Shown here: positions 7,005 to 16,600 of the stretch, piece after piece
Position numbering within the stretch: position 1 is the stretch's first letter
Layout of the letters: each line of letters opens with the position of its first letter
From: FEN-1297 sp046706945
Lineage (GTDB): Bacteria; Bacteroidota; Ignavibacteria; Ignavibacteriales; Ignavibacteriaceae
Direction: 5' to 3'
DNA length: 23,816 nucleotides
Assembly: GCA_046706945.1 (NCBI GenBank)
Contig: JBJKOY010000140.1
Location: forward strand, 1-23,816
Translations under genes and position numbers: made by a program
Notes under the pieces: model-generated
Told to the model about the DNA's origin: nothing
Seen by the model: the letters and a program-made list of their open reading frames with translations, nothing else
Databases searched by the model: none

Positions 7005-10000
7005 GAACAAAGGCTTGTTGAATTCCGTCGTCAGTTTTTCCATACGCTACAGAGGAATTATTATCTCGCTCGGCATACTGTTTACGGCTTACGGAATATA
7101 TACGCTGACCCGGGCAAAATACGGAGTCTTCCCGGAATTTGCGCCCCCGCAGGCCGTAATACAAACCGAATCTCCCGGCCTTTCGCCGGAACAGGTGGAA
7201 GTTTTGGTTACCGTCCCGGTCGAGAGCGCTGTAAACGGAATTCCCGGGCTTCAATTTCTGAGATCTAGATCCATCCAGGGACTTTCTGTTGTAACGGCAA
7301 CTTTTAAATACGGAACAGATGTTTACAGGGACCGTCAATTAGTGTCGGAAAGACTCTCTACTATGGCCGGCCAATTGCCGTCAGGAGTAAAACAGCCTGA
7401 GATGACCCCGCTTGTTCCCTCGACCGGCTTGACTTTGGTTATCGGCTTGACTCCCCGGAAAGCGGTCAATTCCGAAAAAGAAAAAACACCGATGCAGATT
7501 AGAACTTTTGCGGACTGGGTTTTAAAGCGCAGACTTCTTTCCGTGACCGGCGTAGCAAACGTTACAGTTTTCGGCGGCGGGATAAAAGAATACCAAATAC
7601 AAATTGATCCCGACAGGCTGGTAGAATACGGCTTGTCGGTTAATGATGTTGTCTCCGCCGCGCGGAAGGCAACGGCCGTTGAAGGAGCGGGATTTATTGA
7701 AAACAGCAATCAGCGCATCGTGATTCAAACAAAGGGACAGGCTTTAACAGACGCGGAAATTGCCAAGACAATTATCCTGCACAAAAACAATATGAATATT
7801 ACCGTCGGCAATGTGGCCGATGTCGTAACAGCACCGGAGCCTCCTATCGGGAGCGCAATAATAGAGGGGAAACCCGGCGTAATGCTGATGATATACGGGC
7901 AGTACGGGACAAACACGCTGCAAGTTACAAAACGAGTCGAGGCCGCGCTGAAAAATATGCAGGCTGCTTTCAATGCGGAGAATATCGAAATTACAAAATT
8001 GTTCAGGCCGGCAGATTTTATAAACAACGCGCTCGGACATTTGGAAGGTTCTTTAATACTCGGTGCCGTTTTAATAGTAATTATATTGCTGCTTTTTCTT
8101 TTTGACTTTAGGACGGCCGCAATATCATGCACCGCGATCCCGCTTTCCCTGCTTGCGGGAGTAGCGGCATTGCAGGCATTCGGCCTGACTTTAAATACCA
8201 TGACGCTGGGCGGTCTGGCTATTGCTATTGGGGAAGTTGTGGACGACGCGGTTATAGACGTTGAAAACATACTAAGGAGATTGAATGAGAACAGATCGCT
8301 CGGCAGCCCGAAGTCGGTTTTTAAGGTCGTGCTCGACGGATCGCTGGAAGTCCGCTCCGCGGTAATTTACGCAACTTTTGCGGTTGTGCTTGTCTTCTTA
8401 CCTATTCTGACTTTATCCGGGGTTGCGGGAAGTTTATTTTCGCCTCTCGGCATCGCTTATATATTTTCCGTCTTGGCTTCTCTTATAGTGGCGCTTACTA
8501 TAACGCCGGCGCTGTGTTTTGTACTTTTAAGAAACCGCTCGGAAAGGGAAAGGAAAGAATCGCCGTTCGCCGTATGGCTGAAAAACAAATACGTCGTTAT
8601 TTTAAATCGTGTTGAACGAAATTCCGGGAAAGTAATTGCCGCTTTGGTTATAATTACGCTTGCCGGTTTTGCCGCGCTTCCTTTTTTTAAAGAAAGTTTT
8701 ATACCGAGCCTAAAAGAAGGTCATTTTGTGGCTCACATTTCCACCGTCCCCGGTACGTCCGTAAAGGAATCGGACAGGCTCGGGGAAAAGGTCTCTGCCG
8801 CGCTCTTGAAACTGCCTTTTGTTCAAACCGTAGGCGAGCGGATCGGGCGCGCCGAAAAAGGGGATGACACCTGGGGAACCAACTACGCGGAGATAGAGAT
8901 TCAATTAAAATCCTTAAAAGGCGGAGGTACGAAGAATGCCGAATCAGAAATTAGGAATGTACTTAATTCCTTCGCGGGCGTAAGCGCCGGGGTCAATACT
9001 TTCCTGGGCGAACGCATGGAAGAAACCTTATCGGGTTATTCTTCGCCGGTAGTATTAAATATATTCGGCAACAATTTAATCACATTAGACAGCCTGGCGC
9101 GAAAGATTTCTCAAGTAATCGGCAAAATTCACGGCGCTGTCGATGTTTCGGTTCAGTCGCCGCCCGGTATGCCGCAATTAACGATAAATATACGGAAGGA
9201 CGACCTGCAGCGTTGGGGATTCGACGCAAAAGATGTGCTTGATGCGGTTCAAACCGCATACCGGGGTACGGATGTCGGGGAAGTATACGACGGCGACAGG
9301 GTCTTTAACGTTTCAATAATCCTGGACCGGAAAGACCGCGAATCAATTTCGAAAGTATCCGATCTTCTTCTTAAGAATCCCGACGGAATATATGTGAGAC
9401 TCGGTCAGCTTGCCGATATATACGAGTCGGCCGGCAGGTATATAATATTGCATAACGGCGCAAGGCGGGTCCAGACAATTACGTGCGGCGTAAGCGGCGG
9501 GGGCGTACCGCGGTTTGTAAAGGAAGCGGAGGAAAAAATTCGGTCTTCAATAAAATTCCCTCAGGGTACTTATATAGAATTCGGCGGAACCGCGGAAGCA
9601 CAGTCCAAGTCCGGAAACGAACTGCTTGTTTATTCGGCTATTGCCGGGACCGGGATTATCCTGCTGCTGTTTGCGGAAATGAAAAGCATCAGGAACCTTT
9701 TGCTTGTGTTGTCGAACCTGCCGTTCGCCTTTGTCGGGGGCATAATTGCGGTATTGTTTACCGGCGGTAAAATGAGCCTTGGCTCGATGGTCGGCTTTAT
9801 AACCCTGTTCGGAATAACCATGAGGAACTCGCTCATGCTCATCTCCCACTACGACCACCTTGTAAAATATGAAGAGAAACAATGGAATATGGAAACGGCC
9901 ATGCTGGGCGCTTCTCAAAGGCTCATCCCTATTTTGATGACGGCGCTTGTGGCCGGTTTGGGACTACTTCCTCTTGCAATCGGAAGCGGAACAGCAGGAA

Positions 10001-10137
10001 AAGAAATTGAAGGTCCCCTTGCAACAGTCATTATAGGAGGGCTCGTTACTTCAACATTGCTTAATCTCCTGGTACTGCCTGCCTTGTCGCTGAGGTTCGG
10101 AAGATTTGAGAAAATTAATATCATCGAAACAGAATAA
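6997..10137 (+). CDS. RND efflux pump, CzcA/CusA-like inner-membrane permease
   Basis: Proton-driven inner-membrane pump of the resistance-nodulation-division family, likely trimeric. An ATG at 6985 gives 1050 residues (numbers below use it), but the ATG at 6997 is better placed after the GGGGATGAGG purine run, giving 1046 and an 8-base overlap with the adaptor stop. Seen: N-terminal helix, a porter domain with YGVFPEFAPPQAVIQTESPGLSPEQVE (45-72 region) typical of heavy-metal RND pumps, helices ~355-375 and 380-400, and the helix-4 proton-relay motif GEVVDDAVIDVEN (416-428: D420, D421, D425, E427). A second porter domain and the C-terminal helix bundle follow, ending LVLPALSLRFG. Full length and intact. 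The class suggests metal export, but the GEVVDDA motif differs from the classic CzcA DFG and CusA motifs, so the substrate is open. Confidence 0.92.
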   Translation: MIENKGLLNSVVSFSIRYRGIIISLGILFTAYGIYTLTRAKYGVFPEFAPPQAVIQTESPGLSPEQVEVLVTVPVESAVNGIPGLQFLRSRSIQGLSVVTATFKYGTDVYRDRQLVSERLSTMAGQLPSGVKQPEMTPLVPSTGLTLVIGLTPRKAVNSEKEKTPMQIRTFADWVLKRRLLSVTGVANVTVFGGGIKEYQIQIDPDRLVEYGLSVNDVVSAARKATAVEGAGFIENSNQRIVIQTKGQALTDAEIAKTIILHKNNMNITVGNVADVVTAPEPPIGSAIIEGKPGVMLMIYGQYGTNTLQVTKRVEAALKNMQAAFNAENIEITKLFRPADFINNALGHLEGSLILGAVLIVIILLLFLFDFRTAAISCTAIPLSLLAGVAALQAFGLTLNTMTLGGLAIAIGEVVDDAVIDVENILRRLNENRSLGSPKSVFKVVLDGSLEVRSAVIYATFAVVLVFLPILTLSGVAGSLFSPLGIAYIFSVLASLIVALTITPALCFVLLRNRSERERKESPFAVWLKNKYVVILNRVERNSGKVIAALVIITLAGFAALPFFKESFIPSLKEGHFVAHISTVPGTSVKESDRLGEKVSAALLKLPFVQTVGERIGRAEKGDDTWGTNYAEIEIQLKSLKGGGTKNAESEIRNVLNSFAGVSAGVNTFLGERMEETLSGYSSPVVLNIFGNNLITLDSLARKISQVIGKIHGAVDVSVQSPPGMPQLTINIRKDDLQRWGFDAKDVLDAVQTAYRGTDVGEVYDGDRVFNVSIILDRKDRESISKVSDLLLKNPDGIYVRLGQLADIYESAGRYIILHNGARRVQTITCGVSGGGVPRFVKEAEEKIRSSIKFPQGTYIEFGGTAEAQSKSGNELLVYSAIAGTGIILLLFAEMKSIRNLLLVLSNLPFAFVGGIIAVLFTGGKMSLGSMVGFITLFGITMRNSLMLISHYDHLVKYEEKQWNMETAMLGASQRLIPILMTALVAGLGLLPLAIGSGTAGKEIEGPLATVIIGGLVTSTLLNLLVLPALSLRFGRFEKINIIETE

Positions 10138-10289
10138 GCTTAATATAGATTTAAATTTTTATAGCTGTTCCGTCAAATATCAAGCATTCAGCATCTAGTA
10201 TCTAGCATCCAGCATCCAGTTTCCAGCATCTAGTATCTAGCATCCAGTTTCCAGCATCTAGTATCCAGCATCCGGCATCATCCCTCTTT
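10138..10289. other. Convergent intergenic region
   Basis: Lies between the stops of the pump gene (+) and the methyltransferase gene (-). Most of it is the heptanucleotide tandem repeat. No clear hairpin terminator is visible for either gene. Confidence 0.6.
10183..10280. repeat. Heptanucleotide tandem repeat, 14 units, consensus AGCATCC
   Basis: Fourteen consecutive 7-base units with no indels: agcattc, agcatct, agtatct, agcatcc, agcatcc, agtttcc, agcatct, agtatct, agcatcc, agtttcc, agcatct, agtatcc, agcatcc, ggcatca. A higher-order block of four units (agcatct-agtatct-agcatcc-agtttcc) partly repeats, a sign of growth by block duplication. It is not a multiple of three and is non-coding. 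Confidence 0.85.
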
Positions 10290-11261
10290 TCAAATTTTCC
10301 TTGCGGAAACCTGCGTGGTGCCGTGGGCGGTTTCTTTTCTGTTTATATTACCCAGTCCGGCATTCTTCAGCCAGGAATAGATTTCCGACTGTGTAAAAGT
10401 ATCGCCGCCTTGAGTATTTACCAGCATATTTATTGCAAACATTGTTCCTGCCGGCGGGGATATCCTGTCTTCCTCCATGACATAATCCTGGATGACTACC
10501 TGCCCGTTCCTATTCAAAGAACCGGCGCATTTTTTTATTAAGGCTTTGTTTTCTTCGAAAGAATTGCTGTGGACGATGGCGGAAAGATAAACAAGGTCGT
10601 AGCCCGAACCTATCTCATCAAATAAATAATTTCCTTTAAGGGTCTTAATTTTTCCGTCCAGTCCAGCGGCTTTTATATATTTTTCCGTAAGCGGTATTAC
10701 ATCCGGGAGATCGAAGACAGTAGCATTAATACCTTTGCCCGTTTTTACAAATTCCATTGCGAAAGCGCCCGAGCCGCCGCCTAGGTCCAGAACATTCCCG
10801 ACGCCGGAAAGGTCGATTAGTCTTATGTCGTCCGGCGCCTGCTTAGAGGCTCTGTAATGCATCGCTTCGATAAAATTTACCAGCCAGTTTGCGCGGCCTT
10901 CGCCGGTCCTGGCCGGCGGTTTGCCTTTGCGTACAACCTCCGTTAGACCGCTCCATGAATCCCAGAGATTAGCTGCGTGCAGCAGATTGGAGATGTAATC
11001 GGGTCTCCCCTTTATCAAATAACGGGAAGAAAACTCGTTATTCGAAAAAGACCCGTTCTTCTTTTCAAGCAGATCCAGATTGCAAAGCGTATTCATCAGC
11101 CTGTCGGTCGCTCTTGCATCCGCGGAAATTATTCCGGCCACTTCCGCGGAAGTCTTTGATTCTTTGCCCAAGACGGTGAATAATTCCAGTTCGAGCGCGG
11201 TCAGAATAATGCGGCTGTTCCTGAAATTAAAAACCGCTTCGCGAAGTTCCAGCGGTGTCAT
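10290..11261 (-). CDS. SAM-dependent O-methyltransferase (winged-helix, COMT/hydroxyindole-type)
   Basis: 323-residue class I methyltransferase with an N-terminal winged-helix dimerisation domain (~10-95, including ALELELFTVLGKESKTSAEVA and ATDRLMNTLCNLDLLEKKNG) and a C-terminal Rossmann domain. Seen: SAM motif I VLDLGGGSG (157-165), the acidic ribose-binding segment VFDLPDVIP (D184), DLVYLSAIVHS with H231 at the position of the catalytic base of this family, and VVIQDYVMEED. This fits family-2 O-methyltransferases acting on hydroxylated aromatic or polyketide-like small molecules; the substrate is unknown. The start is ATG at 11261, with GAGG 5 bases ahead. Transcribed divergently from the AhpD-like gene and facing the pump operon. 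Intact, with normal family length. Confidence 0.88.
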   Translation of the reverse strand: MTPLELREAVFNFRNSRIILTALELELFTVLGKESKTSAEVAGIISADARATDRLMNTLCNLDLLEKKNGSFSNNEFSSRYLIKGRPDYISNLLHAANLWDSWSGLTEVVRKGKPPARTGEGRANWLVNFIEAMHYRASKQAPDDIRLIDLSGVGNVLDLGGGSGAFAMEFVKTGKGINATVFDLPDVIPLTEKYIKAAGLDGKIKTLKGNYLFDEIGSGYDLVYLSAIVHSNSFEENKALIKKCAGSLNRNGQVVIQDYVMEEDRISPPAGTMFAINMLVNTQGGDTFTQSEIYSWLKNAGLGNINRKETAHGTTQVSARKI

Positions 11262-11527
11262 GTTTTCCTCATGTAAGATTTATAATTTTGAGATTTATTT
11301 TTAATATATGAATTCGGACTGTTAGTACTAGTCCGGCAACTCACATTTTATAATTATATCAGCCGGTAATTAAGTGTCTGCGCAAGCAATATTCACGTAA
11401 CGCAAGGCAAATCCCGGAAATAAAATATATTATAAATTTTATTCCGCGTGTCCAAATTAAACGGGCTCGTTTGTTATTATGGTGTATTTAAAAAACGTAA
11501 TAGCAAACATAATAAAAGGATTTTAAG
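11262..11527. promoter_or_regulatory. Divergent promoter region, methyltransferase / AhpD-like gene
   Basis: 266 bp between two divergent starts, so it should hold both promoters. It contains the dyad at 11315-11335 and otherwise AT-rich sequence. I cannot place -35/-10 type elements with confidence. Confidence 0.5.
11315..11335. promoter_or_regulatory. Dyad in the divergent region, possible operator
   Basis: cggact (11315-11320) and agtccg (11330-11335) form a 6-bp dyad around gttagtact, which itself holds the inner palindrome agtact. Located 54 bases upstream of the methyltransferase start, it could bind a regulator dimer. No regulator gene is nearby, so this is tentative. Confidence 0.35.
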
Positions 11528-11908
11528 ATGGAAACGAGAATAAATGTTTTGGAAAAAGGAGGAAATGCGGTTAAAGCTTTGTATCACCTCGGTGCGTATT
11601 TATCGAAGTCGAAGATCGAACAGCCGCTTCTGGATTTAATTAGCTTCAGGATTTCACAGGTAAACGGCTGCGCTTTCTGCCTTGATATGCATTCGAAAGA
11701 TTTGCGGGCGGCGGGAGAAACCGAGCAGAGGCTGTACCTTTTGGATGCATGGCGCGAAACGCCGTTTTATTCCGAACGCGAACGAGCGGCTTTAAGCTGG
11801 GCGGAAGCCGTGAATAAACGCGAAGTTCCGGATGAAGTATTTAACGAAGCGCGCAGCCGGTTTTCGGAGGAAGAAATTATCGATTTGACCATGGCTGTAG
11901 CGGCAATT
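11528..11908 (+). CDS. AhpD-like / carboxymuconolactone decarboxylase family protein, truncated at the palindrome axis
   Basis: The genuine part is 127 residues (METRIN... to ...LTMAVAAI). Seen: the alkylhydroperoxidase active-site motif NGCAFCLDMH with C48, C51 and H55, preceded by the helical LLDLISFRISQ and followed by AAGETEQRLYLLDAWRETPFYSERERAALSWAEAV, all typical of the family (peroxide-reducing, thiol-dependent, cytoplasmic; usually ~145-180 residues). The start is ATG with AAGGA 7 bases upstream. Family members normally continue past AIVAIN with an AWNR-type C-terminal helix, which is missing. The open frame actually runs on to 12025, but codons past 127-128 are translated antisense of the same gene and are not real protein sequence. 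Confidence 0.85.
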
Positions 11909-11926
11909 AATTGCCGCTACAGCCAT
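11891..11926. other. Dyad axis of the palindrome (AATTAATT core)
   Basis: The axis falls between 11908 and 11909. The surrounding sequence reads gcggcaattaattgccgc, and the symmetry continues outward to both ends of the window. The axis lies within the codons of the AhpD-like gene, so left-arm coding sequence runs straight into its own antisense. A zero-base spacer is typical of end-to-end joining or template-switch chimeras and unlike natural long inverted repeats, which usually keep a unique central segment. Confidence 0.95.
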
Positions 11927-12289
11927 GGTCAAATCGATAATTTCTTCCTCCGAAAACCGGCTGCGCGCTTCGTTAAATACTTCATCCGGAACTTCGCGTT
12001 TATTCACGGCTTCCGCCCAGCTTAAAGCCGCTCGTTCGCGTTCGGAATAAAACGGCGTTTCGCGCCATGCATCCAAAAGGTACAGCCTCTGCTCGGTTTC
12101 TCCCGCCGCCCGCAAATCTTTCGAATGCATATCAAGGCAGAAAGCGCAGCCGTTTACCTGTGAAATCCTGAAGCTAATTAAATCCAGAAGCGGCTGTTCG
12201 ATCTTCGACTTCGATAAATACGCACCGAGGTGATACAAAGCTTTAACCGCATTTCCTCCTTTTTCCAAAACATTTATTCTCGTTTCCAT
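11909..12289 (-). CDS. AhpD-like protein, mirror copy (truncated)
   Basis: Exact reverse-complement copy of the gene at 11528-11908, starting with ATG at 12289 and truncated at the same codon. Its frame stays open to 11792 only because it reads antisense of the left copy. The two copies overlap each other's spurious tails over 11792-12025. Confidence 0.85.
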
Positions 12290-12555
12290 CTTAAAATCCT
12301 TTTATTATGTTTGCTATTACGTTTTTTAAATACACCATAATAACAAACGAGCCCGTTTAATTTGGACACGCGGAATAAAATTTATAATATATTTTATTTC
12401 CGGGATTTGCCTTGCGTTACGTGAATATTGCTTGCGCAGACACTTAATTACCGGCTGATATAATTATAAAATGTGAGTTGCCGGACTAGTACTAACAGTC
12501 CGAATTCATATATTAAAAATAAATCTCAAAATTATAAATCTTACATGAGGAAAAC
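12290..12555. promoter_or_regulatory. Mirror of the divergent promoter region
   Basis: Second appearance of 11262-11527. The dyad is at 12482-12502 (cggact...agtccg), 54 bases before the forward methyltransferase start. Confidence 0.5.
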
Positions 12556-13527
12556 ATGACACCGCTGGAACTTCGCGAAGCGGTTTTTAATTTCAGGAAC
12601 AGCCGCATTATTCTGACCGCGCTCGAACTGGAATTATTCACCGTCTTGGGCAAAGAATCAAAGACTTCCGCGGAAGTGGCCGGAATAATTTCCGCGGATG
12701 CAAGAGCGACCGACAGGCTGATGAATACGCTTTGCAATCTGGATCTGCTTGAAAAGAAGAACGGGTCTTTTTCGAATAACGAGTTTTCTTCCCGTTATTT
12801 GATAAAGGGGAGACCCGATTACATCTCCAATCTGCTGCACGCAGCTAATCTCTGGGATTCATGGAGCGGTCTAACGGAGGTTGTACGCAAAGGCAAACCG
12901 CCGGCCAGGACCGGCGAAGGCCGCGCAAACTGGCTGGTAAATTTTATCGAAGCGATGCATTACAGAGCCTCTAAGCAGGCGCCGGACGACATAAGACTAA
13001 TCGACCTTTCCGGCGTCGGGAATGTTCTGGACCTAGGCGGCGGCTCGGGCGCTTTCGCAATGGAATTTGTAAAAACGGGCAAAGGTATTAATGCTACTGT
13101 CTTCGATCTCCCGGATGTAATACCGCTTACGGAAAAATATATAAAAGCCGCTGGACTGGACGGAAAAATTAAGACCCTTAAAGGAAATTATTTATTTGAT
13201 GAGATAGGTTCGGGCTACGACCTTGTTTATCTTTCCGCCATCGTCCACAGCAATTCTTTCGAAGAAAACAAAGCCTTAATAAAAAAATGCGCCGGTTCTT
13301 TGAATAGGAACGGGCAGGTAGTCATCCAGGATTATGTCATGGAGGAAGACAGGATATCCCCGCCGGCAGGAACAATGTTTGCAATAAATATGCTGGTAAA
13401 TACTCAAGGCGGCGATACTTTTACACAGTCGGAAATCTATTCCTGGCTGAAGAATGCCGGACTGGGTAATATAAACAGAAAAGAAACCGCCCACGGCACC
13501 ACGCAGGTTTCCGCAAGGAAAATTTGA
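12556..13527 (+). CDS. SAM-dependent O-methyltransferase, mirror copy
   Basis: Forward-strand copy of the gene at 10290-11261. Useful reading points: GAGG at 12547-12550 before ATG 12556; SAM motif I VLDLGGGSG at 13024-13050; putative catalytic histidine codon at 13246-13248; the end, ARKI, just before the heptad repeat. Identical to the left copy. Confidence 0.88.
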   Translation: MTPLELREAVFNFRNSRIILTALELELFTVLGKESKTSAEVAGIISADARATDRLMNTLCNLDLLEKKNGSFSNNEFSSRYLIKGRPDYISNLLHAANLWDSWSGLTEVVRKGKPPARTGEGRANWLVNFIEAMHYRASKQAPDDIRLIDLSGVGNVLDLGGGSGAFAMEFVKTGKGINATVFDLPDVIPLTEKYIKAAGLDGKIKTLKGNYLFDEIGSGYDLVYLSAIVHSNSFEENKALIKKCAGSLNRNGQVVIQDYVMEEDRISPPAGTMFAINMLVNTQGGDTFTQSEIYSWLKNAGLGNINRKETAHGTTQVSARKI

Positions 13528-13536
13528 AAAGAGGGA

Positions 13537-13634
13537 TGATGCCGGATGCTGGATACTAGATGCTGGAAACTGGATGCTAGATACTAGATGCTGGAAACTG
13601 GATGCTGGATGCTAGATACTAGATGCTGAATGCT
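13537..13634. repeat. Heptanucleotide tandem repeat, mirror copy
   Basis: Reverse complement of 10183-10280, reading here as units of ggatgct, agatact and ggaaact. The 14 units are preserved exactly; array-length variation between arms would be expected of a real duplication with a slippage-prone repeat. Confidence 0.85.
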
Positions 13635-13679
13635 TGATATTTGACGGAACAGCTATAAAAATTTAAATCTATATTAAGC

Positions 13680-16600
13680 TTATTCTGTTTCGATGATATT
13701 AATTTTCTCAAATCTTCCGAACCTCAGCGACAAGGCAGGCAGTACCAGGAGATTAAGCAATGTTGAAGTAACGAGCCCTCCTATAATGACTGTTGCAAGG
13801 GGACCTTCAATTTCTTTTCCTGCTGTTCCGCTTCCGATTGCAAGAGGAAGTAGTCCCAAACCGGCCACAAGCGCCGTCATCAAAATAGGGATGAGCCTTT
13901 GAGAAGCGCCCAGCATGGCCGTTTCCATATTCCATTGTTTCTCTTCATATTTTACAAGGTGGTCGTAGTGGGAGATGAGCATGAGCGAGTTCCTCATGGT
14001 TATTCCGAACAGGGTTATAAAGCCGACCATCGAGCCAAGGCTCATTTTACCGCCGGTAAACAATACCGCAATTATGCCCCCGACAAAGGCGAACGGCAGG
14101 TTCGACAACACAAGCAAAAGGTTCCTGATGCTTTTCATTTCCGCAAACAGCAGCAGGATAATCCCGGTCCCGGCAATAGCCGAATAAACAAGCAGTTCGT
14201 TTCCGGACTTGGACTGTGCTTCCGCGGTTCCGCCGAATTCTATATAAGTACCCTGAGGGAATTTTATTGAAGACCGAATTTTTTCCTCCGCTTCCTTTAC
14301 AAACCGCGGTACGCCCCCGCCGCTTACGCCGCACGTAATTGTCTGGACCCGCCTTGCGCCGTTATGCAATATTATATACCTGCCGGCCGACTCGTATATA
14401 TCGGCAAGCTGACCGAGTCTCACATATATTCCGTCGGGATTCTTAAGAAGAAGATCGGATACTTTCGAAATTGATTCGCGGTCTTTCCGGTCCAGGATTA
14501 TTGAAACGTTAAAGACCCTGTCGCCGTCGTATACTTCCCCGACATCCGTACCCCGGTATGCGGTTTGAACCGCATCAAGCACATCTTTTGCGTCGAATCC
14601 CCAACGCTGCAGGTCGTCCTTCCGTATATTTATCGTTAATTGCGGCATACCGGGCGGCGACTGAACCGAAACATCGACAGCGCCGTGAATTTTGCCGATT
14701 ACTTGAGAAATCTTTCGCGCCAGGCTGTCTAATGTGATTAAATTGTTGCCGAATATATTTAATACTACCGGCGAAGAATAACCCGATAAGGTTTCTTCCA
14801 TGCGTTCGCCCAGGAAAGTATTGACCCCGGCGCTTACGCCCGCGAAGGAATTAAGTACATTCCTAATTTCTGATTCGGCATTCTTCGTACCTCCGCCTTT
14901 TAAGGATTTTAATTGAATCTCTATCTCCGCGTAGTTGGTTCCCCAGGTGTCATCCCCTTTTTCGGCGCGCCCGATCCGCTCGCCTACGGTTTGAACAAAA
15001 GGCAGTTTCAAGAGCGCGGCAGAGACCTTTTCCCCGAGCCTGTCCGATTCCTTTACGGACGTACCGGGGACGGTGGAAATGTGAGCCACAAAATGACCTT
15101 CTTTTAGGCTCGGTATAAAACTTTCTTTAAAAAAAGGAAGCGCGGCAAAACCGGCAAGCGTAATTATAACCAAAGCGGCAATTACTTTCCCGGAATTTCG
15201 TTCAACACGATTTAAAATAACGACGTATTTGTTTTTCAGCCATACGGCGAACGGCGATTCTTTCCTTTCCCTTTCCGAGCGGTTTCTTAAAAGTACAAAA
15301 CACAGCGCCGGCGTTATAGTAAGCGCCACTATAAGAGAAGCCAAGACGGAAAATATATAAGCGATGCCGAGAGGCGAAAATAAACTTCCCGCAACCCCGG
15401 ATAAAGTCAGAATAGGTAAGAAGACAAGCACAACCGCAAAAGTTGCGTAAATTACCGCGGAGCGGACTTCCAGCGATCCGTCGAGCACGACCTTAAAAAC
15501 CGACTTCGGGCTGCCGAGCGATCTGTTCTCATTCAATCTCCTTAGTATGTTTTCAACGTCTATAACCGCGTCGTCCACAACTTCCCCAATAGCAATAGCC
15601 AGACCGCCCAGCGTCATGGTATTTAAAGTCAGGCCGAATGCCTGCAATGCCGCTACTCCCGCAAGCAGGGAAAGCGGGATCGCGGTGCATGATATTGCGG
15701 CCGTCCTAAAGTCAAAAAGAAAAAGCAGCAATATAATTACTATTAAAACGGCACCGAGTATTAAAGAACCTTCCAAATGTCCGAGCGCGTTGTTTATAAA
15801 ATCTGCCGGCCTGAACAATTTTGTAATTTCGATATTCTCCGCATTGAAAGCAGCCTGCATATTTTTCAGCGCGGCCTCGACTCGTTTTGTAACTTGCAGC
15901 GTGTTTGTCCCGTACTGCCCGTATATCATCAGCATTACGCCGGGTTTCCCCTCTATTATTGCGCTCCCGATAGGAGGCTCCGGTGCTGTTACGACATCGG
16001 CCACATTGCCGACGGTAATATTCATATTGTTTTTGTGCAGGATAATTGTCTTGGCAATTTCCGCGTCTGTTAAAGCCTGTCCCTTTGTTTGAATCACGAT
16101 GCGCTGATTGCTGTTTTCAATAAATCCCGCTCCTTCAACGGCCGTTGCCTTCCGCGCGGCGGAGACAACATCATTAACCGACAAGCCGTATTCTACCAGC
16201 CTGTCGGGATCAATTTGTATTTGGTATTCTTTTATCCCGCCGCCGAAAACTGTAACGTTTGCTACGCCGGTCACGGAAAGAAGTCTGCGCTTTAAAACCC
16301 AGTCCGCAAAAGTTCTAATCTGCATCGGTGTTTTTTCTTTTTCGGAATTGACCGCTTTCCGGGGAGTCAAGCCGATAACCAAAGTCAAGCCGGTCGAGGG
16401 AACAAGCGGGGTCATCTCAGGCTGTTTTACTCCTGACGGCAATTGGCCGGCCATAGTAGAGAGTCTTTCCGACACTAATTGACGGTCCCTGTAAACATCT
16501 GTTCCGTATTTAAAAGTTGCCGTTACAACAGAAAGTCCCTGGATGGATCTAGATCTCAGAAATTGAAGCCCGGGAATTCCGTTTACAGCGCTCTCGACCG

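Larger units (their letters stand above)
1..11908 (+). repeat. Left arm of a window-wide perfect inverted repeat
   Basis: This half is the reverse complement of bases 11909-23816. The first bases (atgagctcgttaaagaag) match the reverse complement of the last bases. The gene starts and stops I compared mirror exactly at 23817 minus the coordinate, with identical translations. There is no spacer at the centre. Because the arms are identical, the second arm adds no genetic information. This is seen directly; whether it exists in a cell is doubtful (see findings). Confidence 0.98.

Noticed and set aside
7725..8270. Long antisense frame (181 codons) inside the RND pump gene
   Set aside because: It is low-complexity translation opposite a clearly conserved family gene, and so a shadow. 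The same applies to the other antisense frames over the pump, adaptor, methyltransferase and MFS genes and to their mirrors.
10183..10280. CRISPR or coding repeat
   Set aside because: Units are only 7 bases, contiguous and without spacers. The length is not compatible with a conserved reading frame.
11880..11937. Hairpin telomere of a linear replicon at the axis
   Set aside because: The sequence on either side is ordinary AhpD-like coding sequence. There are no telomere-resolvase-type gene, AT-rich terminal repeats or other telomere features.
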